64,000 bases of DNA, taken from Altererythrobacter sp. XM-24bin4. GTDB taxonomy: Bacteria; Pseudomonadota; Alphaproteobacteria; Sphingomonadales; Sphingomonadaceae. Shown piece by piece: positions 1 to 8,698 of this stretch (the stretch's first letter is position 1; every line of letters starts with the position of its first letter). The stretch lies in the NCBI GenBank assembly GCA_003149575.1, contig QCWG01000001.1, positions 153,183-217,182 on the forward strand, given 5' to 3'. The position numbers were made by a program, and so were the translations under genes. The notes beneath the pieces were generated by a model. It saw only the letters and a list, made by a program, of their open reading frames with translations. It ran no database searches and was not told where the DNA came from.

Positions 1-755
1 TCGACTGGACTTTGGGTGCGGACTTCTTCCTGCGCCATTTGATCGATGGTGATGCGGCTTCAAATACGCTGAGCTGGCGCTGGATCGCGGGATTGCACAC
101 CAAAGGAAAGACGTATCTCGCTAGGCCGGATAATATCGCGCAGTACACGCAGAGCCATCCCGACGGGCCGCTATTGGCCCGCGGCCTTGCTCAAGACGCG
201 CCGCCACTCACCGAACCTGAAAAGCACGCGCGCAGGCCTCTCGCGCTTCCTCCGGGCGCGAATACGATTCCGCAAACCTATGCGCTGTTGCTGCACGATG
301 AAGCCGCTAGCCATGTGCCCTTCGATCTTCCGCATCCACCCGCACTAGTCATCTCCGCGGCTAGGCCTGATGACCGTTCTCCAAGACAGATCGGCGGGCT
401 GGTTCGAGACTTTGCGATGCAATCCGTTCAGCATGGTGGTGAAGCCGCGGCAGAAACATTTGGCTGCCCACATGTCGGCTGGCAGTCCGGCAATTCACTC
501 GCAAACATACTGGCCGATACAAAGCTCAACCACATCGTCACATCCTATCTCCCGATGGGATGGACACGCGACGCACTCTGGCCAGAACTCGCTCCACTCG
601 CCGACAAAGGGAGTCTCATCCAGCTTACCTCCGCGCTTGAACGGGCGACCTGGCCACACGCCAAAGCCGGGTTTTTTGGCGTGAAGAAGATCATGTACAA
701 AGCGATGCGCGAGGCGGGTGTGGCTGCGCGGCAATTGGAACTTTTCGAAGCTTGA
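1..755 (+). CDS. DNA photolyase/cryptochrome family protein, C-terminal part (gene cut by window edge)
   Basis: This is the C-terminal half of a deoxyribodipyrimidine photolyase/cryptochrome protein, a blue-light FAD enzyme that repairs UV photoproducts or acts as a photoreceptor. The reading frame is open to the left edge (codons for DWTLGADFF begin at base 3), so the true start lies outside. The stretch ASNTLSWRWIAGLHTKGKTY and the following YLARPDNIAQYT are typical of the FAD-binding helical domain. About 250 residues are present; the N-terminal antenna domain is missing only because of the edge. The later part (LPPGANTIPQTYALLLHDEA onwards, with an LPMGWTRDALWPELAPL segment) diverges from the classical photolyase C-terminus and resembles an extra domain found in some alphaproteobacterial members. 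Whether it is a CPD photolyase, a (6-4) photolyase or a cryptochrome cannot be told from this fragment. Confidence 0.75.
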   Translation, partial: DWTLGADFFLRHLIDGDAASNTLSWRWIAGLHTKGKTYLARPDNIAQYTQSHPDGPLLARGLAQDAPPLTEPEKHARRPLALPPGANTIPQTYALLLHDEAASHVPFDLPHPPALVISAARPDDRSPRQIGGLVRDFAMQSVQHGGEAAAETFGCPHVGWQSGNSLANILADTKLNHIVTSYLPMGWTRDALWPELAPLADKGSLIQLTSALERATWPHAKAGFFGVKKIMYKAMREAGVAARQLELFEA

Positions 756-797
756 TCAATGGACTATCCTTTCGTTGAACAGAAAGGAACAAAGGCA

Positions 798-1238
798 ATG
801 TCAGGCACTCACGAACAAATCACAGGCCACTGTCTTTGCGGCGCAGTTACAGTCACCGCCACGCCCGCCAAGCCGCATCTGGAGGCATGCCATTGCGAAA
901 TGTGCCGTCGCTGGTGCGGCAGCGCCTATCTGGCCGTACAAAGCGACACCGCGCCGCGCTTCTCAGGCGAGGAGCATATTACCCGCTTCAAATCGTCAAA
1001 CTGGGCAGAGCGCGGTTTCTGCAGCAAGTGCGGCAGCAACCTGTTCTACTGCTTTACCCCAACGGGCAGCTATTCCTTCCTGGCCGGTTTATTTGACGAT
1101 CTTGGCGACATGACGCTGGGTGCAGAGATCTTTGTCGACGAACAGCCCGACTATTATTCCTTCGCGCAAGAGACGACCCGCAGGACCGGGCCAGAGCTGA
1201 TTGCTGAAGCGAAAGAGGCCGGTTTTACCTTCGACTGA
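798..1238 (+). CDS. GFA family protein (Mss4-like zinc fold)
   Basis: A 146-residue protein of the GFA family, named after glutathione-dependent formaldehyde-activating enzyme. Members have the Mss4-like zinc-binding beta fold; most have no proven reaction. The zinc ligand pattern is visible: CLCG at residues 12-15, CHCEMCRRW at about 31-39, and FCSKCGS at about 74-80. The ATG at 798 is preferred because AAAGGAAC lies a few bases upstream and the conserved part begins soon after; an in-frame start at 759 would add 13 residues with no support. It starts 42 bases after the photolyase-like gene on the same strand, so co-transcription is likely. The substrate is unknown. Confidence 0.85.
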   Translation: MSGTHEQITGHCLCGAVTVTATPAKPHLEACHCEMCRRWCGSAYLAVQSDTAPRFSGEEHITRFKSSNWAERGFCSKCGSNLFYCFTPTGSYSFLAGLFDDLGDMTLGAEIFVDEQPDYYSFAQETTRRTGPELIAEAKEAGFTFD

Positions 1239-1241
1239 TCG

Positions 1242-1553
1242 TTATATCACCTTGTCTGGGCGCTGATCATGCTTGTGGCGTTCTTCCCGGCCCAGCACAC
1301 GTTCCAGCCGCTGTGCCATCGTATTGGCCGCCTTGCGCGCAGCCGTATCCACATCGGCCGCATGCTCGGTGACACCAATTGGCCGGTCACCGCGCGGACG
1401 CACTTTGATCGTGCATGTCTTGTCATCTGCGCCGCCTTTTCGGCCGTTTTCATCCGACACATGCACCTCGACCCGGGTTAACCGTTCTTCAAACCGCGCG
1501 AGTTTGGCACGTACCTGATTTTCGATCCGCTCTGCGACGTTGTCTGTACCCAT
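1242..1553 (-). CDS. HPF/RaiA family ribosome-associated protein
   Basis: A 103-residue protein resembling the hibernation-promoting factor/RaiA (sigma-54 modulation) family, which binds the 30S subunit and restrains translation in stationary phase or cold. Visible features are an N-terminal helix (RIENQVRAKLARFEERLTRV), a strand with EVHVSDENG, and the later helix around AARKAANTMAQRLERVLGR, matching the beta-alpha-beta-alpha arrangement. It is the short form: there is no long C-terminal dimerisation domain. It converges with the GFA gene, with only three bases between the stop codons, and appears to be a single-gene unit. The family call rests on motif reading only. Confidence 0.75.
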   Translation of the reverse strand: MGTDNVAERIENQVRAKLARFEERLTRVEVHVSDENGRKGGADDKTCTIKVRPRGDRPIGVTEHAADVDTAARKAANTMAQRLERVLGREERHKHDQRPDKVI

Positions 1554-1936
1554 TACGGAACTGTCCGAATTGAACTAAAATTGCATTATCTTGCGTTCCT
1601 CTCTCTAACTGCCCCTATCCTATAGATATGGGTATGAAGCGCGCCGGTTTCCAGCGATTTCGGCGGCGCGGACCCAATCCCCAATCCAACAACATGGAAC
1701 ACTTGGAACACTGTCCAGAGCGCAGAAAGCTCTCCGCCCGCACGAGAGGGAACGGTCCGCCACAGCAAGCCTATTGCAAGCGGTTCGCAAAGAAATGACG
1801 TAGCAAGAGTCACGCCCGCATATGGGCAAATTTCGCGCGAGTAGGAAAGCCGGCGCATCCCCGGAGACGCCGCTCCATTGCGTGATTGCGGGCCAATGGC
1901 TAACGCTGGTCGCAAGCTGATAGGGGAGCTTAAACA
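1554..1936. other. Intergenic region, no gene recognised
   Basis: This gap of 383 bases separates the divergent HPF/RaiA and DsbB-like genes. Reading frames inside it (for example a minus-strand frame at 1586-1915) give low-complexity, arginine-rich peptides without a ribosome binding site or recognisable motif. The last 20 bases hold the AGGGGAG Shine-Dalgarno of the next gene. Both flanking promoters must lie here, but no clear -35/-10 pair was identified. An RNA gene is possible but nothing specific supports one. Confidence 0.5.
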
Positions 1937-2338
1937 GTGATCACCAATTTACCTGATACCTTGCTGCGTTACCGCATAGTTCTGGGTATACTTGCCTTGA
2001 TCGTTTGCGCTGCCACATGGGCACTTGACCTCACTGAATTGGTCTATGAATGCCCGTTTTGCCGCGCGCAGCGCACCGTCATCGGCCTGTTAGGGCTAAT
2101 CATCCTGTTGCCATGGTATCGCCATTGGCTGAGCCGCTACCTCGCCGCGATCTTCGCGGTGTTCGGCCTTGTGGTGGGATCGACGCAGCACTTTCGCGGC
2201 TGGGCACGAATTTCTGCAGGCGAATTCGATTGGGGTGAGCAGTGGTACATCAACCCATGGCTGCTGTCTGGCTGCGCGATTTTCATCATCATGGCCCTGC
2301 TTCTGTTGATCTGGCGGGACAGCCCGGCCGCTGAATAA
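1937..2338 (+). CDS. Short DsbB-like integral membrane protein
   Basis: A 133-residue protein with about four membrane-spanning segments (roughly residues 12-32, 46-62, 66-86 and 105-127). Between the first two helices it has LDLTELVYECPFCRAQR, which looks like the first CXXC site of DsbB (CVLCxYxR), the quinone-linked oxidase that reoxidises DsbA. DsbB's second periplasmic cysteine pair is absent; the only other cysteines are inside predicted helices. The GTG start at 1937 is supported by AGGGGAG eight bases upstream. It may be a shortened thiol oxidoreductase or a protein that merely shares the CXXC-helix arrangement. The function is unproven. Confidence 0.6.
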   Translation: MITNLPDTLLRYRIVLGILALIVCAATWALDLTELVYECPFCRAQRTVIGLLGLIILLPWYRHWLSRYLAAIFAVFGLVVGSTQHFRGWARISAGEFDWGEQWYINPWLLSGCAIFIIMALLLLIWRDSPAAE

Positions 2339-2348
2339 GCCGGATTTG

Positions 2349-2849
2349 ATGCTAGCGCGCGCCATGAACCTTCCAATCCCCGGGCCGATCACCATCCTCG
2401 TCGATGCCGATGCCTGCCCGGTGAAAGAGGAGGTTTACCGCGTGGCCGACCGGTTCAAAGCCGAGGTGCGCGTGGTCAGCAACTCCCCCTTCCGCGTGCC
2501 GGTGAGCGATCGGGTGAAGCGGGTGGTCGTGAGCGATGGCTTCGACGCAGCGGATGACTGGATTGCGGAAAATGCGAACGCGCGGAGCGTGGTTGTCACC
2601 GCCGACATATTGCTGGCCGAGCGCTGCCTGAAGGCAGGCGCGAGCGTGCTCAAGCACAATGGCCAGCGGTTTGACGCCAGCTCCATCGGCAGCGCAATTG
2701 CGACCCGCGCGATCATGGAGGATTTGCGCGCCGGGATGGCCGGAATGGATGGAAGCATCGGAGGCGGCCCGCCACCCTTCAACAAGGCAGACCGCAGCCG
2801 TTTCCTGCAAGAATTGGACAATGTGCTGGTGAAACTCGCGCGGAACTAG
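2349..2849 (+). CDS. YaiI/YqxD family (UPF0178) protein
   Basis: A 166-residue cytosolic protein of the YaiI/YqxD family, related to PIN/NYN-type nucleases but without an assigned reaction. The signature ILVDADACPVKEEVYRVA lies near the N-terminus. FRVPVSDRVKRVVVSDGFDAADDWI and VVVTADILLAERCLKAGA follow, and the C-terminal GGPPPFNKADRSRFLQELDN is diagnostic of the family. The start is uncertain: ATG codons at 2349 and 2364 both precede the conserved region and neither has a good ribosome binding site. It begins shortly after the DsbB-like gene on the same strand and is followed by the lipocalin gene, so the three may be co-transcribed. Confidence 0.85.
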   Translation: MLARAMNLPIPGPITILVDADACPVKEEVYRVADRFKAEVRVVSNSPFRVPVSDRVKRVVVSDGFDAADDWIAENANARSVVVTADILLAERCLKAGASVLKHNGQRFDASSIGSAIATRAIMEDLRAGMAGMDGSIGGGPPPFNKADRSRFLQELDNVLVKLARN

Positions 2850-2874
2850 CGCCGCCCTCACGGATTATAAAGGC

Positions 2875-3456
2875 ATGGATCACCGGACATCACGTCAAGC
2901 CCTATTCGGCGGCGCATTCGCCGCTGCATCCTTGTTGCTGTCAGCCTGCGTCGGCTCGCCCGGTCCGGTTGGCAATGCCAGCGTGCCCGAACCGGCCAAG
3001 CCCGTCAGCCTGAGCGAATATCTCGGCAAATGGTACGAATACGGGCGCTATGAAGCACCGTTTCAAGAGGGCTGCGAAGCCGTGACGGCGGAATATTCGC
3101 TGCGCGATGATGAGAAGATCAAAGTGGTCAATTCGTGCCGCAAAGGCGCGCTTGATGGCGAGTTTGATCAGTCGACCGGCAAGGCCAAGGTGGTCGAAGG
3201 CTCGGACGGCGCGAAGCTCAAAGTGAGCTTCTTCGGCCCATTCTACGGCGATTACTGGGTGCTGGATCGCGGGGAGCCAGGCGCAGACGGGCTGTATGAC
3301 TGGTCCATCGTGGGCGAGCCTAGCGGGCGGTATTTGTGGATGCTGACACGAGAGCCACAACCCGATGCAGAGCTGCGCGCGCTGCTGGAAGCGCGGGTCA
3401 AGGAATTGGGGTATGACTGGAGTCTCGTGCGCCTGACACAGCAACCGGCGTGCTGA
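2875..3456 (+). CDS. Lipocalin family lipoprotein (Blc-like)
   Basis: A 193-residue bacterial lipocalin, comparable with the outer-membrane lipoprotein Blc that binds lysophospholipids or fatty acids. The N-terminus is a lipoprotein signal with lipobox LLSAC, so the lipidated residue is Cys25. The lipocalin signature is clear: LSEYLGKWYEYGRYEAPFQ (the G-x-W strand), then CEAVTAEYSLRDD, FFGPFYGDYWVLD and GEPSGRYLWMLTREP. Length fits the family. It follows the YaiI/YqxD gene by 25 bases. No dedicated terminator was recognised before the convergent thiC gene. Confidence 0.9.
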   Translation: MDHRTSRQALFGGAFAAASLLLSACVGSPGPVGNASVPEPAKPVSLSEYLGKWYEYGRYEAPFQEGCEAVTAEYSLRDDEKIKVVNSCRKGALDGEFDQSTGKAKVVEGSDGAKLKVSFFGPFYGDYWVLDRGEPGADGLYDWSIVGEPSGRYLWMLTREPQPDAELRALLEARVKELGYDWSLVRLTQQPAC

Positions 3457-3585
3457 TCTTCCGCGCGCAGGCAGAACAGTTTGCCGAATTCATGCGAGTT
3501 ATCTGGAAAACAGGCGTAGGACGGGTGCGGGGCATTCCGCCCTTATTGGAAATGACATGGCCAAAGGCCAGTGCCAGCCTGCGCA

Positions 3586-5505
<1,920 letters not shown>

Positions 5506-5540
5506 CTACTGACGGAGTGGGGACTTCAGGCGGGTTGCCC

Positions 5541-5638
5541 TCCGCTCCCTCCGCCGATGCTAATCGGTTCAGGTTCAACGAGTCGTGTGGAGCATACCCA
5601 CACCTCTCAGCCATTTGTGCTGGCTCCCCGGGGATGAA
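5541..5638 (-). promoter_or_regulatory. TPP (thiamine pyrophosphate) riboswitch
   Basis: On the minus strand the thi-box elements are intact: GGGGAGCC, then CTGAGAGG (CTGAGA is the complement of 5605-5610), a P3 hairpin TGTGGG/CTCCACA, and TTGAACCTGA (complement of 5568-5578) followed by the ATTAGCATCGGCGGAGGGA closing region. It sits about 50 bases upstream of thiC, as expected for control of that gene. The exact boundaries are estimated. Confidence 0.95.
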
Positions 5639-5753
5639 TTGAGTTTATACCTCTGCAAGCTCGCAGTAAAGCGTGGCCTGGGAGAGACTCTGAAAAATAG
5701 CGACAACGGCAAAGGCGGATAACCGCCCAATCGCTCCGATCGATCTAAGCTAG

Positions 5754-6035
5754 AATGCTCTCTATATTAATAACCGCTGGCACGCCCCCTTTGCCGAGCT
5801 ACGCCGTATCGCGCCGCTCAGCTACATGCCGGAAAGCCCCTTTGGCGCTTATTGGTCTGCCGCCACGCATGACCTTATCCAGCAAATCGAACTGGATCAT
5901 GAGGCTTGGTCTTCATCCTGGCAGAAGGGCAATATCACGATCGCAGATGGTGTAGGCGATATCGATTTCCCCAATTTCATCGCGCAGCATCCGCCGATCG
6001 ATACTGCGCAGCGCAAGGTAATCGCTCCCGGCTAA
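5754..6035 (+). pseudogene. Cytochrome P450 N-terminal fragment (CYP153-like remnant)
   Basis: An open frame between stops at 5751 and 6033 encodes about 93 residues that read like part of a bacterial cytochrome P450: PFAELRRIAPLSY, then PESPFGAYWSAATHDLIQQ, then GNITIADG, FPNFIAQHPPIDTAQRKVI. In intact enzymes this segment leads into the B-C region; here it ends at a stop right after AQRKVIAPG. No proper start codon lies ahead of the conserved part, and the I-helix, ExxR and heme-cysteine regions are missing in all frames up to the next gene. It is therefore a truncated remnant. The CYP153 comparison is from memory of the family and is not certain. Confidence 0.65.
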
Positions 6036-6103
6036 ACGACCCGGCCGGGGGAATTTCAGTCACCGGGCGACGTTGACTACTAATCGATGCAGCTGTGTGT
6101 CGA

Positions 6104-6148
6104 CGGGCTGACTGGCGGGTGATCACGCTGGTCCGCCCGCTTTTTTTT
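6104..6148 (+). terminator. Rho-independent terminator-like hairpin
   Basis: CGGGCTGAC at 6104-6112 pairs with GTCCGCCCG at 6131-6139 (one mismatch), with an internal palindrome GTGATCAC in the loop, and eight T residues follow at 6141-6148. It points rightward, so it fits the end of a plus-strand transcript coming from the P450 remnant region. Confidence 0.65.
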
Positions 6149-6228
6149 GCGCGCACACAACCCTCTCAAATGCGCGACTCGGCAACCTTGAATTCGCGCG
6201 CTAGTGCTATGATCCAAGGGAGAGATAA

Positions 6229-7347
6229 ATGCCGTTTCGCATGTCAGATATGGTGGGATGTGAATTCCCGCTGTTTGCATTCTCGCATTGCCGCGACGTT
6301 GTCGCAGCGGTCAGCCGGGCCGGCGGCTTCGGCGTGCTGGGCGCGGTCAGCTTCACACCCGAACAGCTGGAGACAGAGCTTAAGTGGATCGACGACAATA
6401 TCGACGGCATGCCATACGGCGTGGATGTGCTGATCCCGGAAGTGCAAGCGGTCGATCACTCAGTCACGGCTGACGAAGTTGTCGCCGCAATCCCGCAGCA
6501 ATATCGCGACTTCACGCGCCAAATCCTGCGCGAGGCGGGGCTCGATGAGGGCGGCGCAGCGCCGCTAGGCGGCGCGCAACAGCCGAATACCTCTCTAGGG
6601 CAGGAACTGCTTGAGGTCAGCTTCAACCACCCTGTGCAGCTTATCGCCAATGCGCTGGGCACGGCACCGCCGCAGATGATCGAGGCAGGAAAGAAGCACG
6701 GCATTCCTGTCGCAGCGCTGGTGGGAGCCAAAGAACACGCCATGAAGCAGATCGACGCGGGCGTAGATATCATCGTCGCGCAGGGCGGCGAAGGCGGCGG
6801 ACATTGCGGCGAAGTCAGCACAATAGTGCTGATCCCTGAAGTTTTGCAGGCGATCGAGGATGCAGGTGCGGATATTCCGGTGCTTGCGGCAGGCGGCATC
6901 ATGAACGGGCGGCAAATGGCGGGCATGATGGCGATGGGCGCGGCGGGTGCATGGTGCGGCAGTGTGTGGCTCGCCACCACCGAAGCCGAAACGCACGAGA
7001 TCTTCCGCGAGAAGATGGTTCAGGCGACCAGTCGCGACACGATCCGTTCAAAGCATCGCACCGGCAAATATTCGCGGCAATTGCGCAGCGGCTGGCACGC
7101 CATGTGGGAAGAGGCAGGCTTACCCGCACTGCCGATGCCGTTGATGATGTTGCTGTCAGAACCCGCACTTCGCACCATCGACAAGGCCGCGGTGAGTGGC
7201 AATCCGAAGGCGCAAGAGCTGTGCTCTTACTTTGTCGGGCAAGGCGTGGGGCTGGTTCGCGAAGTCACCTCCGCCGGACAGGTTGTGCAGGATTTCAAAC
7301 AGGATTTCGTTGCGGGTTACGAGAACCTGGCGGGAGCGCTGGAATGA
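6229..7347 (+). CDS. Nitronate monooxygenase family FMN oxidoreductase
   Basis: A 372-residue NAD(P)H-dependent flavin oxidoreductase of the nitronate monooxygenase (2-nitropropane dioxygenase) family, a TIM-barrel enzyme binding FMN. Visible family features are the N-terminal P-L-F and SRAGGFGVLGAVSFTPEQLE, the phosphate-binding core around IIVAQGGEGGGHCGEV, and the second glycine-rich site VLAAGGIMNGRQMAGMMAMGA. A good GGGAGAG site precedes the ATG at 6229. Its stop overlaps the start of the flavin monooxygenase gene (ATGA), so the two are translationally coupled. Many members act on substrates other than nitronates (for example quinone or enoyl reduction), so the substrate is open. Confidence 0.85.
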   Translation: MPFRMSDMVGCEFPLFAFSHCRDVVAAVSRAGGFGVLGAVSFTPEQLETELKWIDDNIDGMPYGVDVLIPEVQAVDHSVTADEVVAAIPQQYRDFTRQILREAGLDEGGAAPLGGAQQPNTSLGQELLEVSFNHPVQLIANALGTAPPQMIEAGKKHGIPVAALVGAKEHAMKQIDAGVDIIVAQGGEGGGHCGEVSTIVLIPEVLQAIEDAGADIPVLAAGGIMNGRQMAGMMAMGAAGAWCGSVWLATTEAETHEIFREKMVQATSRDTIRSKHRTGKYSRQLRSGWHAMWEEAGLPALPMPLMMLLSEPALRTIDKAAVSGNPKAQELCSYFVGQGVGLVREVTSAGQVVQDFKQDFVAGYENLAGALE

Positions 7348-8693
7348 ACGGTTCGCCCAAGGTCTGCATAATCGGTGCGGGTTGCAGCGGTTTCACGACT
7401 GCCAAACGGCTGAAAGATTTCGGCATACCCTTCGATGTATTCGAAGCCTCTGACGATATCGGCGGAACCTGGTATTACGACAACCCCAACGGCATGTCGG
7501 CCTGCTACAAAAGCTTGCACATCGACACGTCGAAATGGCGGCTGGCATTTGAAGATTTTCCTGTGCCCGATGATTGGCCGGACTATCCGCATCACGCGCA
7601 GCTGCTGAAGTACTTTCACGACTACGTCGATCATTTTGGCTTGCGCGAACACATCGCATTCAACACGCGAGTCGAGAAGGCGCAGCGGCGCGAGGGTGGC
7701 GGCTGGGATATCACGCTCTCGAACGGTGAGACGCGGCAGTATGACGCCTTGGCGGTTGCAAACGGCCACCACTGGGCTGCGCGGATTTCAGACTATCCGG
7801 GCGAGTTTACTGGCGAGCAATTCCATTCACACAGCTATCGCAGCCCGTTCGAACCCGCTGATTGTGTTGGCAAACGCGTGCTGGTGGTGGGCATGGGCAA
7901 TTCCGCGATGGACATCGCTAGCGAGCTGTCGCAGCGCCCGATTGCTGAGCGGCTGTTTGTATCCGCGCGGCGCGGTGTGTGGGTGCTGCCCAAATATTAC
8001 AACGGCCAGCCGCTCGACAAGAATCCGGCGCCTGCCTGGATGCCGAAATCGCTGCGCCAATGGCTCGGCACGCGGTTCATCAAGAAGCTGGTAGGCAAGA
8101 TGAGCGATTATGGCTTGCCAGACCCCGAAATCGGCCCGTTTGAGAGCCACGCGACGGTATCGGGCGAATTCCTGCTGCGCGCGGGCTCAGGTGACATCGC
8201 GATGAAACCGGGGATCGAGCGGCTGGACGGCGATAGCGTAGTTTTCACTGATGGCTCGCGCGAACAGGTGGATGTGATCATCTGGGCGACGGGTTATGAC
8301 ATCAAATTCCCGTTCTTCGACGATCCCCAATTCACTGCTGACAGCGACAATCGCCCGCCGCCGCTGTTCAAGCGGATCATGAAACCCGATGCGCCAGACC
8401 TTTTTTATATGGGTCTCGCTCAGCCACTTCCGACATTGGTCAACTTTGCCGAGCAACAGTCAAAGCTGGTCGCAGCCTATCTGGCGGGCGAATATGCGCC
8501 CCCTTCCTCAGCGGAAATGTATGACATTATCGCAGCGGACGAAGCCTATCACACAGGGCAATATTACGCCGCGCGGCGGCACACGATCCAGCTCGACTTT
8601 GACCACTACGTGCGCGACTTGCTCAAAGAAATCGAGCGCGGCAAGAAGCGCGCTGAAGGCGCAGGCAAACACCGATCGCTGGAATCTGCCTAA
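7344..8693 (+). CDS. Flavin-containing monooxygenase (FAD/NADPH)
   Basis: A 449-residue class B flavoprotein monooxygenase. It has an FAD-binding Rossmann motif near the N-terminus (IIGAGCSGFTTAKRL), the FMO identifying motif FTGEQFHSHSY at about residues 152-162, a second NADPH-binding motif VVGMGNSAMDIASEL, and the ATGY segment (IIWATGYDIKFPF). These enzymes oxygenate soft nucleophiles (N, S) or ketones. The ATG at 7344 overlaps the stop of the preceding gene; an open frame runs further upstream but is only the overlap. Coupling to a second flavin oxidoreductase suggests a shared detoxification or catabolic role, but no substrate can be read from the sequence. Confidence 0.92.
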   Translation: MNGSPKVCIIGAGCSGFTTAKRLKDFGIPFDVFEASDDIGGTWYYDNPNGMSACYKSLHIDTSKWRLAFEDFPVPDDWPDYPHHAQLLKYFHDYVDHFGLREHIAFNTRVEKAQRREGGGWDITLSNGETRQYDALAVANGHHWAARISDYPGEFTGEQFHSHSYRSPFEPADCVGKRVLVVGMGNSAMDIASELSQRPIAERLFVSARRGVWVLPKYYNGQPLDKNPAPAWMPKSLRQWLGTRFIKKLVGKMSDYGLPDPEIGPFESHATVSGEFLLRAGSGDIAMKPGIERLDGDSVVFTDGSREQVDVIIWATGYDIKFPFFDDPQFTADSDNRPPPLFKRIMKPDAPDLFYMGLAQPLPTLVNFAEQQSKLVAAYLAGEYAPPSSAEMYDIIAADEAYHTGQYYAARRHTIQLDFDHYVRDLLKEIERGKKRAEGAGKHRSLESA

Positions 8694-8698
8694 CCGGC

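Noticed and set aside
3457..3585. Terminator downstream of thiC
   Set aside because: Short GC stems exist (for example TGGCC-TTT-GGCCA) but no T-run follows on the minus strand.
6951..7343. Upstream extension of the flavin monooxygenase frame
   Set aside because: It overlaps the nitronate monooxygenase gene in another frame and reads as non-conserved, arginine-rich sequence; the ATG at 7344 gives the proper Rossmann N-terminus.
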